From positions 1 to 64,000 of the forward strand of contig JAJPKJ010000024.1 in the NCBI GenBank assembly GCA_021323755.1: 64,000 nucleotides of DNA, read 5' to 3'. The notes under the pieces were generated by a model. That model ran no database searches. It had not been told where the DNA came from and worked only from the letters and a program-made list of their open reading frames with translations. The DNA comes from Chitinophagales bacterium. GTDB taxonomy: Bacteria; Bacteroidota; Bacteroidia; Chitinophagales; Chitinophagaceae. Position 1 is the first letter of the stretch. Every line of letters starts with the position of its first letter. This document shows, in pieces, positions 56,869 to 64,000 of the stretch. The position numbers and the translations under genes are program-made.

Positions 56869-57672
56869 ATGTGCCTGGACATTTCTTATTATTCCGCGCT
56901 GGAATTGCTGGATGATTATTTTCCCGGGCTCGCCCATGACCAGGCGATCGATTTTGATATGGACGCCAATATCCATGTGCTTGCAATGAGTTATAAGAAA
57001 TTCCCCGTTGTGCTGTTTAAGGATGGGGCTTTCCACCGCAATTATTTTGAATGGTCCATCATCGCGGGCTATATGGATACGCCGGAAAAAATAAAAATGC
57101 AAAGGCCAAAGATGGCGAACGCAAGAGCAGAAAAAATAATCGCGGATAAAAAATCTTTCTGGCACCGCATCCGGAAGAATCGTTGTCTTGTGCCCGTCAC
57201 GGGAATCTATGAGCATCGGCATATTGATGGATGGAAAAATAAGGTTCCCTATCTCGTGCAACAGGAAGGACGCAACATGTTTTGCATACCCGCGCTCTAT
57301 TATTATAATCCAAATGTTCCGACCAATATAGAGACGGGTGAAGCAGTGGGCATGTTCACCCTGGTCACGCGAGATGCGAATACGGTGATGAAACAAATTC
57401 ATAACGATGGCGATAATAAATGGCGCATGCCCTTATTCCTGCCAAAAGAAATGGAATTGAAATGGCTTGACCCGGATCTCAAGGATGATCAGATCGCAGC
57501 AATTCTTTCTTTTGAGATGCCTTCTGAAAAATTGATAACTACTCCCGTTTGGTCGATCCGCACCACCAAACCAAGACCGGATGGTAAATTAAAAAATGAA
57601 TTCTTTGCTTGGCCGAACCTGCCGCCTCTTGGAAACGATAACGGCGAATTACAGACTGCTTTATCATTATGA
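56869..57672 (+). CDS. SRAP-domain (YedK/HMCES-like) abasic-site protein
   Basis: A 267-residue protein. SRAP proteins covalently capture abasic sites in single-stranded DNA through Cys2. Here Cys2 follows the initiator Met (MCLDISYY), and Asn84 (NARAEKI), Glu115 (VTGIYEHRHI) and His178 (MKQIHNDGDNKWRMPL) fall at the positions of the YedK catalytic Asn, Glu and His. The N-terminal Met must be removed for activity. Being led by a palindromic promoter and placed beside a nucleic-acid-like protein suggests damage induction. Confidence 0.93.
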   Translation: MCLDISYYSALELLDDYFPGLAHDQAIDFDMDANIHVLAMSYKKFPVVLFKDGAFHRNYFEWSIIAGYMDTPEKIKMQRPKMANARAEKIIADKKSFWHRIRKNRCLVPVTGIYEHRHIDGWKNKVPYLVQQEGRNMFCIPALYYYNPNVPTNIETGEAVGMFTLVTRDANTVMKQIHNDGDNKWRMPLFLPKEMELKWLDPDLKDDQIAAILSFEMPSEKLITTPVWSIRTTKPRPDGKLKNEFFAWPNLPPLGNDNGELQTALSL

Positions 57673-57736
57673 TATTTTTTTCCATGCCACTTCGATATCG
57701 CCAGTCTTGGGTTTCAAATAAATTTTCGATTTTTTA

Positions 57737-57922
57737 TTATCTGAGGACCATTAATTTTCTTATTTCAGCATACTCCGCTGTCATGATCTTTAAAAAATAG
57801 ATTCCGTGGCTGATCGTCTATACGGATGCGTTCCATTCGAATTGATGAAGGCCTTGAGTCGTAAAATACAAAGTGACGATTATGAGTAAAGCATAATGAT
57901 GTACGATTGGATTTTTTTTCAT
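57737..57922 (-). pseudogene. Deleted remnant of a T9SS-exported protein
   Basis: On the minus strand, ATG 57922 begins a signal-peptide-like stretch (MKKNPIVHHYALLIIVTLYF), which runs in frame to TAG at 57818-57820. The same frame then reads TISHGIYFLKIMTAEYAEI and RKLMVLR to TAA 57737-57739, the typical end of a type IX secretion sorting domain. Signal peptide and sorting tail are only about 12 codons apart, so the passenger was deleted. It is not expected to be functional. The tail and frame were checked codon by codon. Confidence 0.65.
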
Positions 57923-58015
57923 TTTGTTTTTTGAATGTTGAAAAAAGAACCCAAAGAGAAAAAGGCCGCTCTGGAAAAAGAGGCCGTATTGCTTAAAATA
58001 TTTTGTGCTTCGCGC

Positions 58016-59389
58016 TCATTTTGTTACATCGATTGCGGCAACCGCTTTGCCGATCAAGGTACCGTAGGAATGGCCGACATCAACGGATTGTTGATAATGG
58101 ATACCTCCGTAGACGCGAGATTCACCACATTCCAGTGCGGCATCCTCAAAGGAAGAATAGGTTCTCGCTGCGAATCCCCTAAAATCATAGGTGTGGTCGG
58201 TAAAACCATATTGGCTGCCAAATACCGAACTCAATACTTCCATAATGGAAGAGGTGATGAAAGCATGAGCAGCCGGAAATTCTGGATGTGGCGGAGTGCC
58301 GATTAAGGGAAGCCATGTATTGTCTATATGCGCCTGGATATAGGTAACAGGTCTGAGCTGATTATATTTATATTTCGATCTCCAGCAAACAATGGTTGCA
58401 TCCCAGATCGCGATCCCCGATTTGGAATAGGCAATGGCGGCGGTAGCCAGTGAAGCATTGGTATTATCGAGAATCTGTGTAAGTATGGAAAGACAATGTC
58501 CCATTGGGGTATAGCCAATGCCAACTCCGACGTCGTTCCAAAAAAGGGCGATGTTCTTTTGGTCTGTGGTGAGTGACTTGGATACCGTATAATCATTGTC
58601 GACCATTTTATAAAAAGCAGAGCTGGTGTCTTCCGAATAGGGAAAGGGTGGAGGAGTTGTTGTCCCTGTGGAAAATATATTCAGGAAGGTTCTGCAATTT
58701 CCGAAATAGGGGCCTGCGGCTGCCGCAAACGCTGGTGGTGTAGGCACCCAGGCTCCCGGAAAAACAGGAGCAGTGTATGGATCACTGGCATGGTTGAAGA
58801 GGTCAGATTTCGACCAGTTGAAAATGGCAGAAGCTACAGAATCTCCAAATGCGGCAGAACGTGCAACCACATCTGCACCTTCTGAAAGAGTGATCTTATC
58901 GGTATAGACCTTTTCCAAGGAATCGACCGATGCAGAATCTGCTGCATTCAGACCGGGAAACAAATCCCTGGTAATGCTTGCCAGCGCTGCATTTGCAGCG
59001 ATAACCCATGAGTATTTCCGGGTGTAGTCAGGCTGGGGCATCGCCGGCATCTGGTATAATTGCCCTTGCAGGCTTTTTGAGTCCGGAATTTCAAACCGCG
59101 AAGCTTCGAATAGGGAAACACCCGTGTAGGCAAACAAACGGTTAGCGGCCAGATTTGATTTTGCAGGATTTGACTGCAATATCATTTGCAATTGCAGTTT
59201 GTACCAGTTTGTGGCAACACTGGCATTATCCCTGGAAGGGATCACCCCTCCCTTGCCATCGTAATACTTTGGAAAATTTCCTTTTTGGCAGGCTGTAATG
59301 AACAAAAGGGAAGCAACCACCAATAAAACTGAAATCTGTTTTAATGTGATTGTCTGCTGGTGCATTAGATTAGTTTTGATTTGTCTCAT
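58016..59389 (-). CDS. Vanadium-dependent haloperoxidase-like lipoprotein
   Basis: About 457 residues. The signal peptide with lipobox FITAC starts from ATG 59389 or 59365. The PAP2/haloperoxidase core has a Lys/Arg motif (KYKYNQLRPVTY), the vanadate-side motif PEFPAAHAF (usual form P-S-G-H), and the final ESRVYGGIHYQQSVDVGHS with the catalytic Arg and His. The Ser-Gly before the first His is Ala-Ala, which could change vanadate contacts. It could act as a haloperoxidase or phosphatase at the cell surface. Stands alone on the minus strand. Confidence 0.85.
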   Translation of the reverse strand: MRQIKTNLMHQQTITLKQISVLLVVASLLFITACQKGNFPKYYDGKGGVIPSRDNASVATNWYKLQLQMILQSNPAKSNLAANRLFAYTGVSLFEASRFEIPDSKSLQGQLYQMPAMPQPDYTRKYSWVIAANAALASITRDLFPGLNAADSASVDSLEKVYTDKITLSEGADVVARSAAFGDSVASAIFNWSKSDLFNHASDPYTAPVFPGAWVPTPPAFAAAAGPYFGNCRTFLNIFSTGTTTPPPFPYSEDTSSAFYKMVDNDYTVSKSLTTDQKNIALFWNDVGVGIGYTPMGHCLSILTQILDNTNASLATAAIAYSKSGIAIWDATIVCWRSKYKYNQLRPVTYIQAHIDNTWLPLIGTPPHPEFPAAHAFITSSIMEVLSSVFGSQYGFTDHTYDFRGFAARTYSSFEDAALECGESRVYGGIHYQQSVDVGHSYGTLIGKAVAAIDVTK

Positions 59390-59733
59390 AATTGCTTTAT
59401 TTATAGTTCTTGAAAAATCGATCTGATCTTTAGAATATATCCCAAGACCCGAATTAATTTTCGAAACTATCAATGTTCATTTTTAAAAGAAAGCGGTATT
59501 GAGCAATTGGTAAATTCAAAGAGCGGTTGATATGCGTGCACCAGCGATTGGCGAAATCCACAAACTGAAAAAATCCTGACCATGGAATAAAAAAACGATG
59601 TAATTAAATGTTGGTTAGCATACGAATTTTCAGAGATCGGAGTTGCGGCATTATATGCTGTGGGCTCTTCTAAAAAAAATTCAGACTCATTCCAAAGAAC
59701 TACTTAAATTGAAAGAAATATAAAGATTCGTCC

Positions 59734-60108
59734 ATGGCGGTACCATTTACCATCCGCGTCACCAAAGAGATCCTTGACCGCGCAAAATACTGCGGGCAGA
59801 AACAAGAGGAGTCCATCGGCGAGAACTGTGCTATCGCTCTTGCCCTCCGGGATCTATTCCCGGATGTATCGGTAACGGGTACAGGGATCCATCCATTTGG
59901 TTCAGAGCGTAATTTAAAAGGAGACCTTTCCATTAGTCTTCCCTTCGTCGCGCGCGACTTTATCAAGGTATTTGATTCGCTGGTCGCCATGCCACGGGTC
60001 AGGCTTTTACTACCGGAGTTTGATTTTGAGATCATGATCCCTGACAAGGTCCTTGAACAGATCAATATCGAGGGGTTGCAGGACCTGGCAGCTGTTCAGG
60101 TCGCCTGA
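59734..60108 (+). CDS. Protein of unknown function
   Basis: A 124-residue soluble protein (MAVPFTIRVTKEILDRAKYC at the start). An N-terminal helical part includes CGQKQEESIGENCAIALALR, and the rest has alternating strands and a final LEQINIEGLQDL. No domain is recognised. It converges with the AraC-type gene (27 bases between), and its start ATG 59734 gives a plausible full-length product. Confidence 0.55.
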   Translation: MAVPFTIRVTKEILDRAKYCGQKQEESIGENCAIALALRDLFPDVSVTGTGIHPFGSERNLKGDLSISLPFVARDFIKVFDSLVAMPRVRLLLPEFDFEIMIPDKVLEQINIEGLQDLAAVQVA

Positions 60109-60135
60109 AAATTTTCGTGTATACGTTACAGTTAG

Positions 60136-61179
60136 TTATTGGAATATCTTTTGGGGCAACGGATTTTTTGATGTGTGGATTTTCATTCGATCTATACCAT
60201 TGACATGCGTGGTTCTGAAAATGGCAGGAGGGTGACCATGAACTTTCTTAAAGAGTTTACTGAATGAGCTTGGATCCTGAAAGCCCACTTCCGTTCTTAT
60301 TTCATCAACCGGCAATGCGGTGGTGATGAGCAAATCCATTGCTTTTTTTAATCGCCTTTCAGTAAGGTATTGATAGGGTGTTATCTTAAATAGATTTCTG
60401 AATTCCCTGAGCAGGTAAAATGGATTCATCAGGCTTATTTCAGAGAGCTTCTGCAAAGAAATATCTTCCTGATAACAGGAGTCCATATAATCTTTTGACC
60501 GGTGTAGCCGTTTATACAATTCTTCTCGGGTCGCTCTTTTTTTTGCTTTCATCTCATCTATTTCTGCGGAGGTTCTGTTATAGAGCCTGATCATCTCCCC
60601 AAGCGACAGGTAGATCAATTCAATAAGATAAGCCTGTTCAATTTCCTTTTGCTGAACAATATTTCTGATTTCCAGTAAGTGGGGAAAAGAACTGTTAAGG
60701 GGGTATAGTTTTTCAATGAACCTTGGTGAACCGTCATAGTTCTTGAAAGGATTGTCGAGTTGATCGCCTGCCCCGTGAACGATTCCGCTAAAAACCTCTT
60801 TGATGTTTTGGACCGTAAAATTTATGGTAAAGGAATTTGTGGGCGAGTCCGAGCTGATCGAGCTGCTGTATTCTGATCCTTCATTGAGTATCAAAAAATT
60901 TCCGTCTGAAACGCAAAAACTGTTTTTCTCAAAGTGATAGTGTTCGGTTCCCTGGAAGGCGCATTTTACTGAAAGCGGGGTCCAATGCCTGGAGTAATAA
61001 ATATTCTTTGACCGGCAATTCAATATCACGATCGCATCATCATGCTGGCTGTACCAGAGATTCTCATCATATTTTGCCGCATCGGGGTCCGGGAAGGAAT
61101 CAATGATCTTTAAAGGAATTTTTGCCATGCAGATTGCTGATAAGACTGAAAAATTAATGCATGCTCGCGGAGACGACAT
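60136..61179 (-). CDS. AraC-family transcription regulator
   Basis: Up to 347 residues. The N-terminal 200 residues are an unrecognised cupin-like sensor region. The C-terminal 100 residues hold two helix-turn-helix motifs: ISLQKLSEISLMNPFYLLRE and DEIRTEVGFQDPSSFSKLFKK, ending HPPAIFR. The start is uncertain: ATG 61179 or the internal ATG 61128 (MAKIPLKIID). It is divergent from the TPR protein gene at 61276, a likely target. The effector is unknown. Confidence 0.9.
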   Translation of the reverse strand: MSSPRACINFSVLSAICMAKIPLKIIDSFPDPDAAKYDENLWYSQHDDAIVILNCRSKNIYYSRHWTPLSVKCAFQGTEHYHFEKNSFCVSDGNFLILNEGSEYSSSISSDSPTNSFTINFTVQNIKEVFSGIVHGAGDQLDNPFKNYDGSPRFIEKLYPLNSSFPHLLEIRNIVQQKEIEQAYLIELIYLSLGEMIRLYNRTSAEIDEMKAKKRATREELYKRLHRSKDYMDSCYQEDISLQKLSEISLMNPFYLLREFRNLFKITPYQYLTERRLKKAMDLLITTALPVDEIRTEVGFQDPSSFSKLFKKVHGHPPAIFRTTHVNGIDRMKIHTSKNPLPQKIFQ

Positions 61180-61275
61180 TTGAATTTATATAAGTGGTAA
61201 AAATTAAAAAGTCAATTTTAACCAAGCAGTTTTATTTTTTTTGAACCATAATTGTAAAATAAAAAAAATGAAATA

Positions 61276-62217
61276 ATGAAATCTCTAAATAATCCTCACC
61301 GGATCTTTTTTCCATTGATAATATTTTCGTTGCTCAGTTATGTTCCAAGTGCAGGCCAAGCGCTGAACAAATCCGATTTTGGAACTGCGGATTCTTTGTT
61401 TGTTGCCAAGGACTGGGCCAAGGCAAAAAGAATTTATGAGATGACGCTAAAGGATTCTTCAATTAATCCTTTGGAATGGAACAGGCTTGGCTTTTGCGAT
61501 TTAAATCTCGGGATGTATAATGAAGCCCTGAAATGTTTCAGCAGATCTCTTTTGCAGGATCCTCCTGTCCCCTTAAAGGCAATTGTTTATTCAAGAATCG
61601 CAAGAATTTACGCCATTCAAAAAAACAGGACCAAGTCTCTTGCCAGCCTGGACAGCGCGGTAGCCATGTCATACTTAAATTTGCATGAGATCGATTCGCT
61701 CCCTGATTTTAATTCTGTGCGTAATGAAGCCCATTTTAAGGAGCTCAGGCAAAAGGTTTACACCATTCTGTATCCCTGCATGACAGATCCGCACGCAAGG
61801 GAATTCGACTTCTGGGTCGGCGAGTGGGATGTTTACCAGACGGGAACGAAAAACTACGCAGGTCACAGTCTCATTCAAAGGATCGCCGGTGGTTGCGCAA
61901 TTTTGGAGAATTGGGATAGCCAGAACAGCACAGGCAAGAGTATTAATTTTGTAGACCCAGTAACCAATCGATGGAAACAGAGCTGGGCGGGTTCATATAG
62001 CGGCGGGATCCAGGAATTCGTCAACGGCAGATACCAGGATAGTGCTATGCGTTTTGATTTTGAAACCACCGACCCGAAAGGAAATAAGATAATCGGCAGG
62101 TTCATCTTTTTTAACCAGGGACCGGACCAGGTGAGGCAATTCAACGAGACTTCTGCCGATGGAGGAAAAACATGGACACCGAGTTACGATTTTACGTACA
62201 AGAAGATTAAAAATTGA
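61276..62217 (+). CDS. Secreted TPR protein with DUF1579-like C-terminal domain
   Basis: A 313-residue exported protein. The signal peptide (first ~28 residues, ending near SAGQ) is followed by TPR-like helices (LEWNRLGFCDLNLGMYNEAL, PVPLKAIVYSRIARIYAIQ) and a beta domain (FDFWVGEWDVYQTG, then ENWDSQNSTGKSINF, RQFNETSADGGKTWTPSYDF) that resembles DUF1579. Its start is 96 bases from the divergent AraC gene, which may control it. The next gene overlaps its end, or follows by 26 bases depending on the start. Function unknown. Confidence 0.82.
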   Translation: MKSLNNPHRIFFPLIIFSLLSYVPSAGQALNKSDFGTADSLFVAKDWAKAKRIYEMTLKDSSINPLEWNRLGFCDLNLGMYNEALKCFSRSLLQDPPVPLKAIVYSRIARIYAIQKNRTKSLASLDSAVAMSYLNLHEIDSLPDFNSVRNEAHFKELRQKVYTILYPCMTDPHAREFDFWVGEWDVYQTGTKNYAGHSLIQRIAGGCAILENWDSQNSTGKSINFVDPVTNRWKQSWAGSYSGGIQEFVNGRYQDSAMRFDFETTDPKGNKIIGRFIFFNQGPDQVRQFNETSADGGKTWTPSYDFTYKKIKN

Positions 62218-62243
62218 TTCAGATTACCCAAAATAAACGGCAG

Positions 62244-62708
62244 ATGGCTGGCTACAGGTTTGCAAATACGGACGAGGATTATGAGGTCGCTCGTGTCTTG
62301 TTTCGGGAATATGGGAATTCATTGAACAATGAGCTTGCTCTCCAAAATTTTGATGAAGAACTGATCAATATCCGGTCAATATATGGCTTGCCGGAAGGTG
62401 GTATTGTATTGGCTCATGAAGATGGGCTGTCACTGGGATGTTCTGGTATAAAAAAATTAGAACCAGGCGTTGCGGAGCTCAAGCGGTATTATGTGCGGCC
62501 GGCTTTCAGAGGTCGTAAGATAGGGCTTGCAATGATCCAGTTATCCATTCAGTTTGCCAGCGATCTTGGTTATAATAAAATAAAACTCAATTCCCTCCCG
62601 GAGATGAAAAGAGCACAGGAGATTTATTATGCCATTGGATTTTATGAGATCCCGGCTTATTTCGATAACGGGATACCCGGGACAATTTTTATGGAGAAAA
62701 ATTTATAA
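62244..62708 (+). CDS. GNAT-family N-acetyltransferase
   Basis: A 154-residue protein from ATG 62244 (MAGYRFANTDEDYEVARVLF); an open TTG 30 bases upstream is less likely. The acetyl-CoA site is RRYYVRPAFRGRKIGLAMI-like (ELKRYYVRPAFRGRKIG, the R/Q-x-x-G-x-G/A loop), followed by LGYNKIKLNSL and the C-terminal AIGFYEI. It transfers an acetyl group to an unknown amine. It is probably co-transcribed with the TPR gene. Confidence 0.9.
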   Translation: MAGYRFANTDEDYEVARVLFREYGNSLNNELALQNFDEELINIRSIYGLPEGGIVLAHEDGLSLGCSGIKKLEPGVAELKRYYVRPAFRGRKIGLAMIQLSIQFASDLGYNKIKLNSLPEMKRAQEIYYAIGFYEIPAYFDNGIPGTIFMEKNL

Positions 62709-62980
62709 GGTCAGTGGCGATGATCGTATCTTTAATTACGGATAGGCATTGTCGTTAGCTTTGTCAGTGTAGCTCATGTATCTGCTAACATGCTATGATT
62801 TTCCAAAATAAAACGAATGCATGCTATAGCTGCAAGAATGCGAAGATCTTGTCTCATAAAAATCACTTTCAGCATCAAATTTTACTGTTTCAGGGTTTTG
62901 AATCATTATTACCGTAACCTATTTCAAACCTTCGCGTTCTACTTTCGAATATGCTCCAGACAAATCCAAAACAGATGATC

Positions 62981-64000
62981 ATGAAAAAACTTTTCACCAT
63001 GAAAGTGGTTGCCCTGCCTATTGAGTTAATTATATTTTTTTATCTATTCATATCCATTGGTTATGGTCAATCCGATTATAAATATCCACCAACAGGAAAG
63101 CTCATTGATGCAGGAGGTCACCACCTGCACATACACGTATTGGGAAAAGGAAAACCTGTGGTGGTCTTTGAGAATGGCAGTGGTGATTTTTCCTTTGTCT
63201 GGGATCTTGTGCAACCATCGATAGCCAAAATTGCGGCTACGGTTTCTTATGACAGGGCAGGTTATGCCTGGAGCCAGGAAGGTCCTTTTCCCAGGACAGG
63301 CAGGCAAATAGCCTATGAACTGCATACCGCCCTGCGCAATGCAGGAATAAGCGGCCCCTATATTTTGGTGGGTCAGTCATATGGTGGTTTCCTTGTCAGA
63401 TCCTTTGCAAGAATTTATAAAAATGAAGTAGTCGGTATGGTGTTGGTGGATGCACTAAATGAAAATGAAAAGATATTGATTAATGATAAAGCGGTCAGGG
63501 TGCGGGACATGGCGCAAGGAAGAAGGGTACCGGAGATTCAAACCAGGATGAAAAGAGATAATGATAAGGATTCATCGAAGCAGGATAATCCGGTCGCATC
63601 CGATACAAGCATCGAGCCACCACTTGATAAACTTCCGGCAAAAGATCAGCAAAGACAATTATGGGCGCAAACACAGATCAGTTATTTTAAAGCAGCCAGC
63701 AGCGAAATGGACTGGTCTCCGGAGGATGTTGCTGATATGTATAAAAACAAAAATAAGACAGCTTACAAGCTGGGCAATATTCCCCTGATCGTGCTGGCAA
63801 AAGGGAAGGGGTATTATCCGGGTTTGGCAGATTCTGCTGATCTGGAGAAGCAAAGGGTAGCACTGCAAAAGGACCTGGCACATTTATCGACGAACAGCAA
63901 ATTCATCATTGATAAAAACAGCGGTCATAATATTCATCTAGAAGATCCTGTGACGGTGATCGGTGCCATCAAGGAGGTTTTACTTGCTTATAAAACAAAA
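62981..64000 (+). CDS. Secreted alpha/beta hydrolase (3' truncated by window edge)
   Basis: 340 codons are visible, open to the last base, so the gene runs past the window. The N-terminus (MKKLFTMKVVALPIELIIFF...) is a signal peptide. The hydrolase fold shows HIHVLGKGKPVVVFENGSGD, VSYDRAGYAWSQEG, the nucleophile elbow GQSYGG and a late SGHNIHLEDP with the catalytic His. The start ATG 62981 is chosen over the ATG 62975 just upstream because the signal peptide begins there. Esterase or lactonase activity is possible; substrate unknown. Confidence 0.88.
   Translation, partial: MKKLFTMKVVALPIELIIFFYLFISIGYGQSDYKYPPTGKLIDAGGHHLHIHVLGKGKPVVVFENGSGDFSFVWDLVQPSIAKIAATVSYDRAGYAWSQEGPFPRTGRQIAYELHTALRNAGISGPYILVGQSYGGFLVRSFARIYKNEVVGMVLVDALNENEKILINDKAVRVRDMAQGRRVPEIQTRMKRDNDKDSSKQDNPVASDTSIEPPLDKLPAKDQQRQLWAQTQISYFKAASSEMDWSPEDVADMYKNKNKTAYKLGNIPLIVLAKGKGYYPGLADSADLEKQRVALQKDLAHLSTNSKFIIDKNSGHNIHLEDPVTVIGAIKEVLLAYKTK

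Overview
The window reads as chromosome of a Bacteroidota bacterium, most likely a Chitinophagaceae-like member of the order Chitinophagales. Supporting signs are moderate-to-low GC with AT-rich intergenic DNA, many small lipoproteins, a remnant of a type IX secretion sorting domain, TAnnTTTG-like promoter boxes, no clear Shine-Dalgarno sequences, and gene families typical of that group (DUF4397, DUF4142, DUF892, DUF1328, DUF3606, AsmA/TamB-TamA, MCE lipid transport). No rRNA, tRNA, CRISPR array, prophage or complete insertion sequence was seen.

Layout. 1-2.3 kb: the 3' end of a DnaE-type polymerase overlapping an intact Y-family polymerase (translesion pair). 2.6-6.9 kb: acetate kinase, phosphoketolase and a VIT/CCC1-type transporter. 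7-13.1 kb (minus): a heterodimeric ABC exporter and an MgtA-type P-type ATPase. 13.3-17 kb: a methyltransferase, small secreted proteins, a DUF892 protein and a gene broken by one in-frame stop. 17-35.3 kb: a signalling block with four histidine kinases and four stand-alone receiver proteins, none with a DNA-binding domain. It centres on a 2144-residue soluble hybrid kinase carrying eleven exact 276-bp HAMP repeats. YceI, another DUF892 protein, DUF1328 and a nuclease-fold-like protein are interspersed.

35.6-45.1 kb: a stress-type region of DUF4142, small lipoproteins, Ku and LigD for end joining, a flavin-binding split-barrel protein, YihY, DUF3606 and a holin-like membrane protein. LigD is split by a one-base frameshift at a run of nine A. 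45.2-55 kb: a co-directional envelope block, TamB-like, TamA/BamA-like, then MlaE, MlaF and MlaD, which points to lipid or outer-membrane-protein transport. 55.7-57.7 kb: a three-gene group led by a palindrome-covered promoter: a 2H-phosphoesterase-fold protein without its histidines, an unknown protein, and an SRAP abasic-site protein with all catalytic residues. 57.7-64 kb: a deleted T9SS gene remnant, a vanadium haloperoxidase-like lipoprotein, an AraC regulator, a TPR protein, a GNAT acetyltransferase and the start of an alpha/beta hydrolase.

The most notable points are the A9 frameshift in ligD, the HAMP array, the palindromic operator before the SRAP cluster, and two broken genes (16.1 kb and 57.7 kb). 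Translations were read by eye; family names rest on recognised motifs, not on searches.
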